Below, piece after piece: positions 13,156 through 13,723 of a DNA stretch of 13,723 bases; within the stretch, counting starts at the first letter, position 1, and every line of letters starts with the position of its first letter. The notes beneath the pieces are model-generated. The model was not told the DNA's origin and searched no databases. It saw nothing but the letters and a program-made list of their open reading frames with translations. A program made the translations under genes and the position numbers. Source of the stretch: Treponema sp. (GTDB lineage: Bacteria; Spirochaetota; Spirochaetia; Treponematales; Breznakiellaceae). The DNA lies in contig JAITEW010000114.1 of the NCBI GenBank assembly GCA_031281855.1, forward strand, positions 1-13,723, written 5' to 3'.

Positions 13156-13254
13156 ACATCGCCTCTTCCACTCTTCTCTATATATTATCAAAAATCTCTA
13201 AAACCTGCTGATTTTCCCATTATAAACCGCAAAACGGCCCTGTTCAGGCTTTTA

Positions 13255-13298
13255 TTAGCGCTAACGAGATATTTTAGTACGCTAAAACAACGCTTAAC
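13255..13298. promoter_or_regulatory. Phased operator half-sites upstream of the fucosidase-like gene
   Basis: A perfect palindrome TTAGCGCTAA (13255-13264), of the CG-centred type used by LacI-family regulators, is followed by TTTTAG-N4-CTAAAA (13272-13287). CGCTAA, CGCTAA and CGCTTA start at 13259, 13280 and 13291, that is 21 and 11 bp apart, on the same face of the helix. The last overlaps the -35 position of the promoter. Confidence 0.5.
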
Positions 13299-13320
13299 GG
13301 AGCTGCCGGGGCATTATAAT
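13294..13320 (+). promoter_or_regulatory. Promoter of the fucosidase-like gene
   Basis: A perfect -10 TATAAT (13315-13320) predicts a start near 13327. The -35 is poor: TTAACG (13294-13299) at 15 bp is the best match. Regulation by a protein bound at the adjacent half-sites is likely. Confidence 0.5.
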
Positions 13321-13363
13321 TCTCAAATAACTCTATTTTCATCATTATATACGGAGGCAAAAA

Positions 13364-13723
13364 ATGAATCCTAAAGACTGGTTTAGGGATCAAAAATGGG
13401 GAGTTTTTACCCATTATCTCTATAGCTGTCAGAATAATCCGGCCCGGGTGGTCAACCAGGGCGCCGGACAGACAAACTGGAATGAATGTGTGAACGCTCT
13501 TGATGTGGAACGCCTTGCCGCCCAGTTGGCGGAAGCCGGCGCCCATTACCTTATGTTCACGGTTACACAGTGTACAAGATACCTGTGCGCTCCGAATGAG
13601 ACCTACGACCGTATTATAGGAACAAAACCGGGTGAGGCTTGTTCTACAAGGGATCTGATCGCGGATCTTATTAAAGCCCTGGATCGATACGGGATTAGCC
13701 TTTTCCTTTACTATACCGGGGAC
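13364..13723 (+). CDS. Alpha-L-fucosidase-like (GH29-related) protein, N-terminal part
   Basis: The first 120 residues of a gene that runs off the right edge. GGAGG (13353-13357) sits six bases before the ATG. The start MNPKDWFRDQKWGVFTHYLYS corresponds to the opening strand of GH29 fucosidases (WF-x-KFGIF-x-HW). The later AGAHYLMFTVTQ and LDRYGISLFLYYTGD fit the next barrel strands. The typical HHDGF motif after the second strand is replaced by TQCTRYLCAPN. This places it among divergent fucosidase-like proteins whose substrate is uncertain, and it may not be a classical fucosidase. No signal peptide is visible, so a cytoplasmic role, perhaps on imported oligosaccharides, is inferred. Catalytic residues further downstream are outside the window. 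Confidence 0.75.
   Translation, partial: MNPKDWFRDQKWGVFTHYLYSCQNNPARVVNQGAGQTNWNECVNALDVERLAAQLAEAGAHYLMFTVTQCTRYLCAPNETYDRIIGTKPGEACSTRDLIADLIKALDRYGISLFLYYTGD

Larger units (their letters stand above)
12799..13363. other. 565-bp regulatory intergenic region
   Basis: No convincing protein gene fills this divergent spacer. From left to right it holds the URO-D gene ribosome site and promoter, an A-rich stretch (12944-12980) with AAAAAGTGA repeated at 12961 and 12971, and a strong plus-strand promoter. A candidate small RNA with terminator comes next, then an 18-base poly-C tract, AT-rich sequence, a TTAGCGCTAA palindrome with phased half-sites, and the fucosidase-like promoter and ribosome site. 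Base composition is clearly more AT-rich than the flanking genes. Confidence 0.7.

Noticed and set aside
12887..13171. 94-codon minus-strand frame containing five glycines from the poly-G tract
   Set aside because: It starts with GTG, has no clear ribosome site, is low-complexity and covers a strong plus-strand promoter and terminator. I kept the tract itself as a finding.
1..13723. CRISPR arrays, insertion sequences, tRNA or rRNA genes
   Set aside because: I looked for regularly spaced repeats, transposase motifs, terminal inverted repeats and tRNA-like stems and saw none; the longest simple repeat is the poly-C tract.

Overview
The window looks like chromosomal DNA of a Treponema-type spirochaete. 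The gene order alaS - lipoprotein-like parvulin foldase - nusB - TPR membrane protein - groES - alternative sigma factor matches what I remember of Treponema pallidum. Three further traits point the same way: an alanyl-tRNA synthetase of only 601 residues that lacks the C-terminal C-Ala domain, a bacterial XPB helicase, and groES without groEL beside it. The GC-rich coding sequence and the URO-D and fucosidase-like genes at the right end suggest a free-living or insect-gut treponeme rather than a reduced pathogen. The species assignment is inference.

Left block (1-5350). A gene fragment running off the left edge on the minus strand diverges from alaS. alaS has a sigma70 promoter placed so that its transcript should start at or next to the ATG. 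After a probable terminator comes a tight plus-strand run: a secreted SurA/PrsA-like foldase, nusB, and a membrane-anchored TPR protein that overlaps the nusB end. The run ends in a strong bidirectional terminator shared with the convergent groES.

Middle block (5366-6990). groES (minus) and a group-2 sigma70-family factor (plus) diverge across about 420 bp that is rich in signals. These are a groES promoter with a non-CIRCE inverted repeat in its leader, a 29-bp near-perfect palindrome, phased A-tracts, and an excellent sigma54 (-24/-12) promoter just upstream of the sigma gene. This suggests a sigma54-to-alternative-sigma cascade reminiscent of RpoN-RpoS in Borrelia, and it is the most interesting regulatory feature of the window.

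Repair/RNA block (7031-11744). This is an apparent operon of an XPB-family helicase, a 696-aa helicase-associated protein that carries a second copy of the XPB N-terminal module, and an NYN-LOTUS (OST-HTH) putative ribonuclease. No Bax1-like nuclease is seen.

Right block (11767-13723). A uroporphyrinogen-decarboxylase-superfamily protein (minus) diverges from a truncated alpha-L-fucosidase-like gene (plus). The 565 bp between them contain promoters, a candidate small RNA with its own promoter and terminator, an 18-nt poly-C tract typical of phase-variable loci, and three helically phased CGCT(A/T)A half-sites in front of the fucosidase-like gene.
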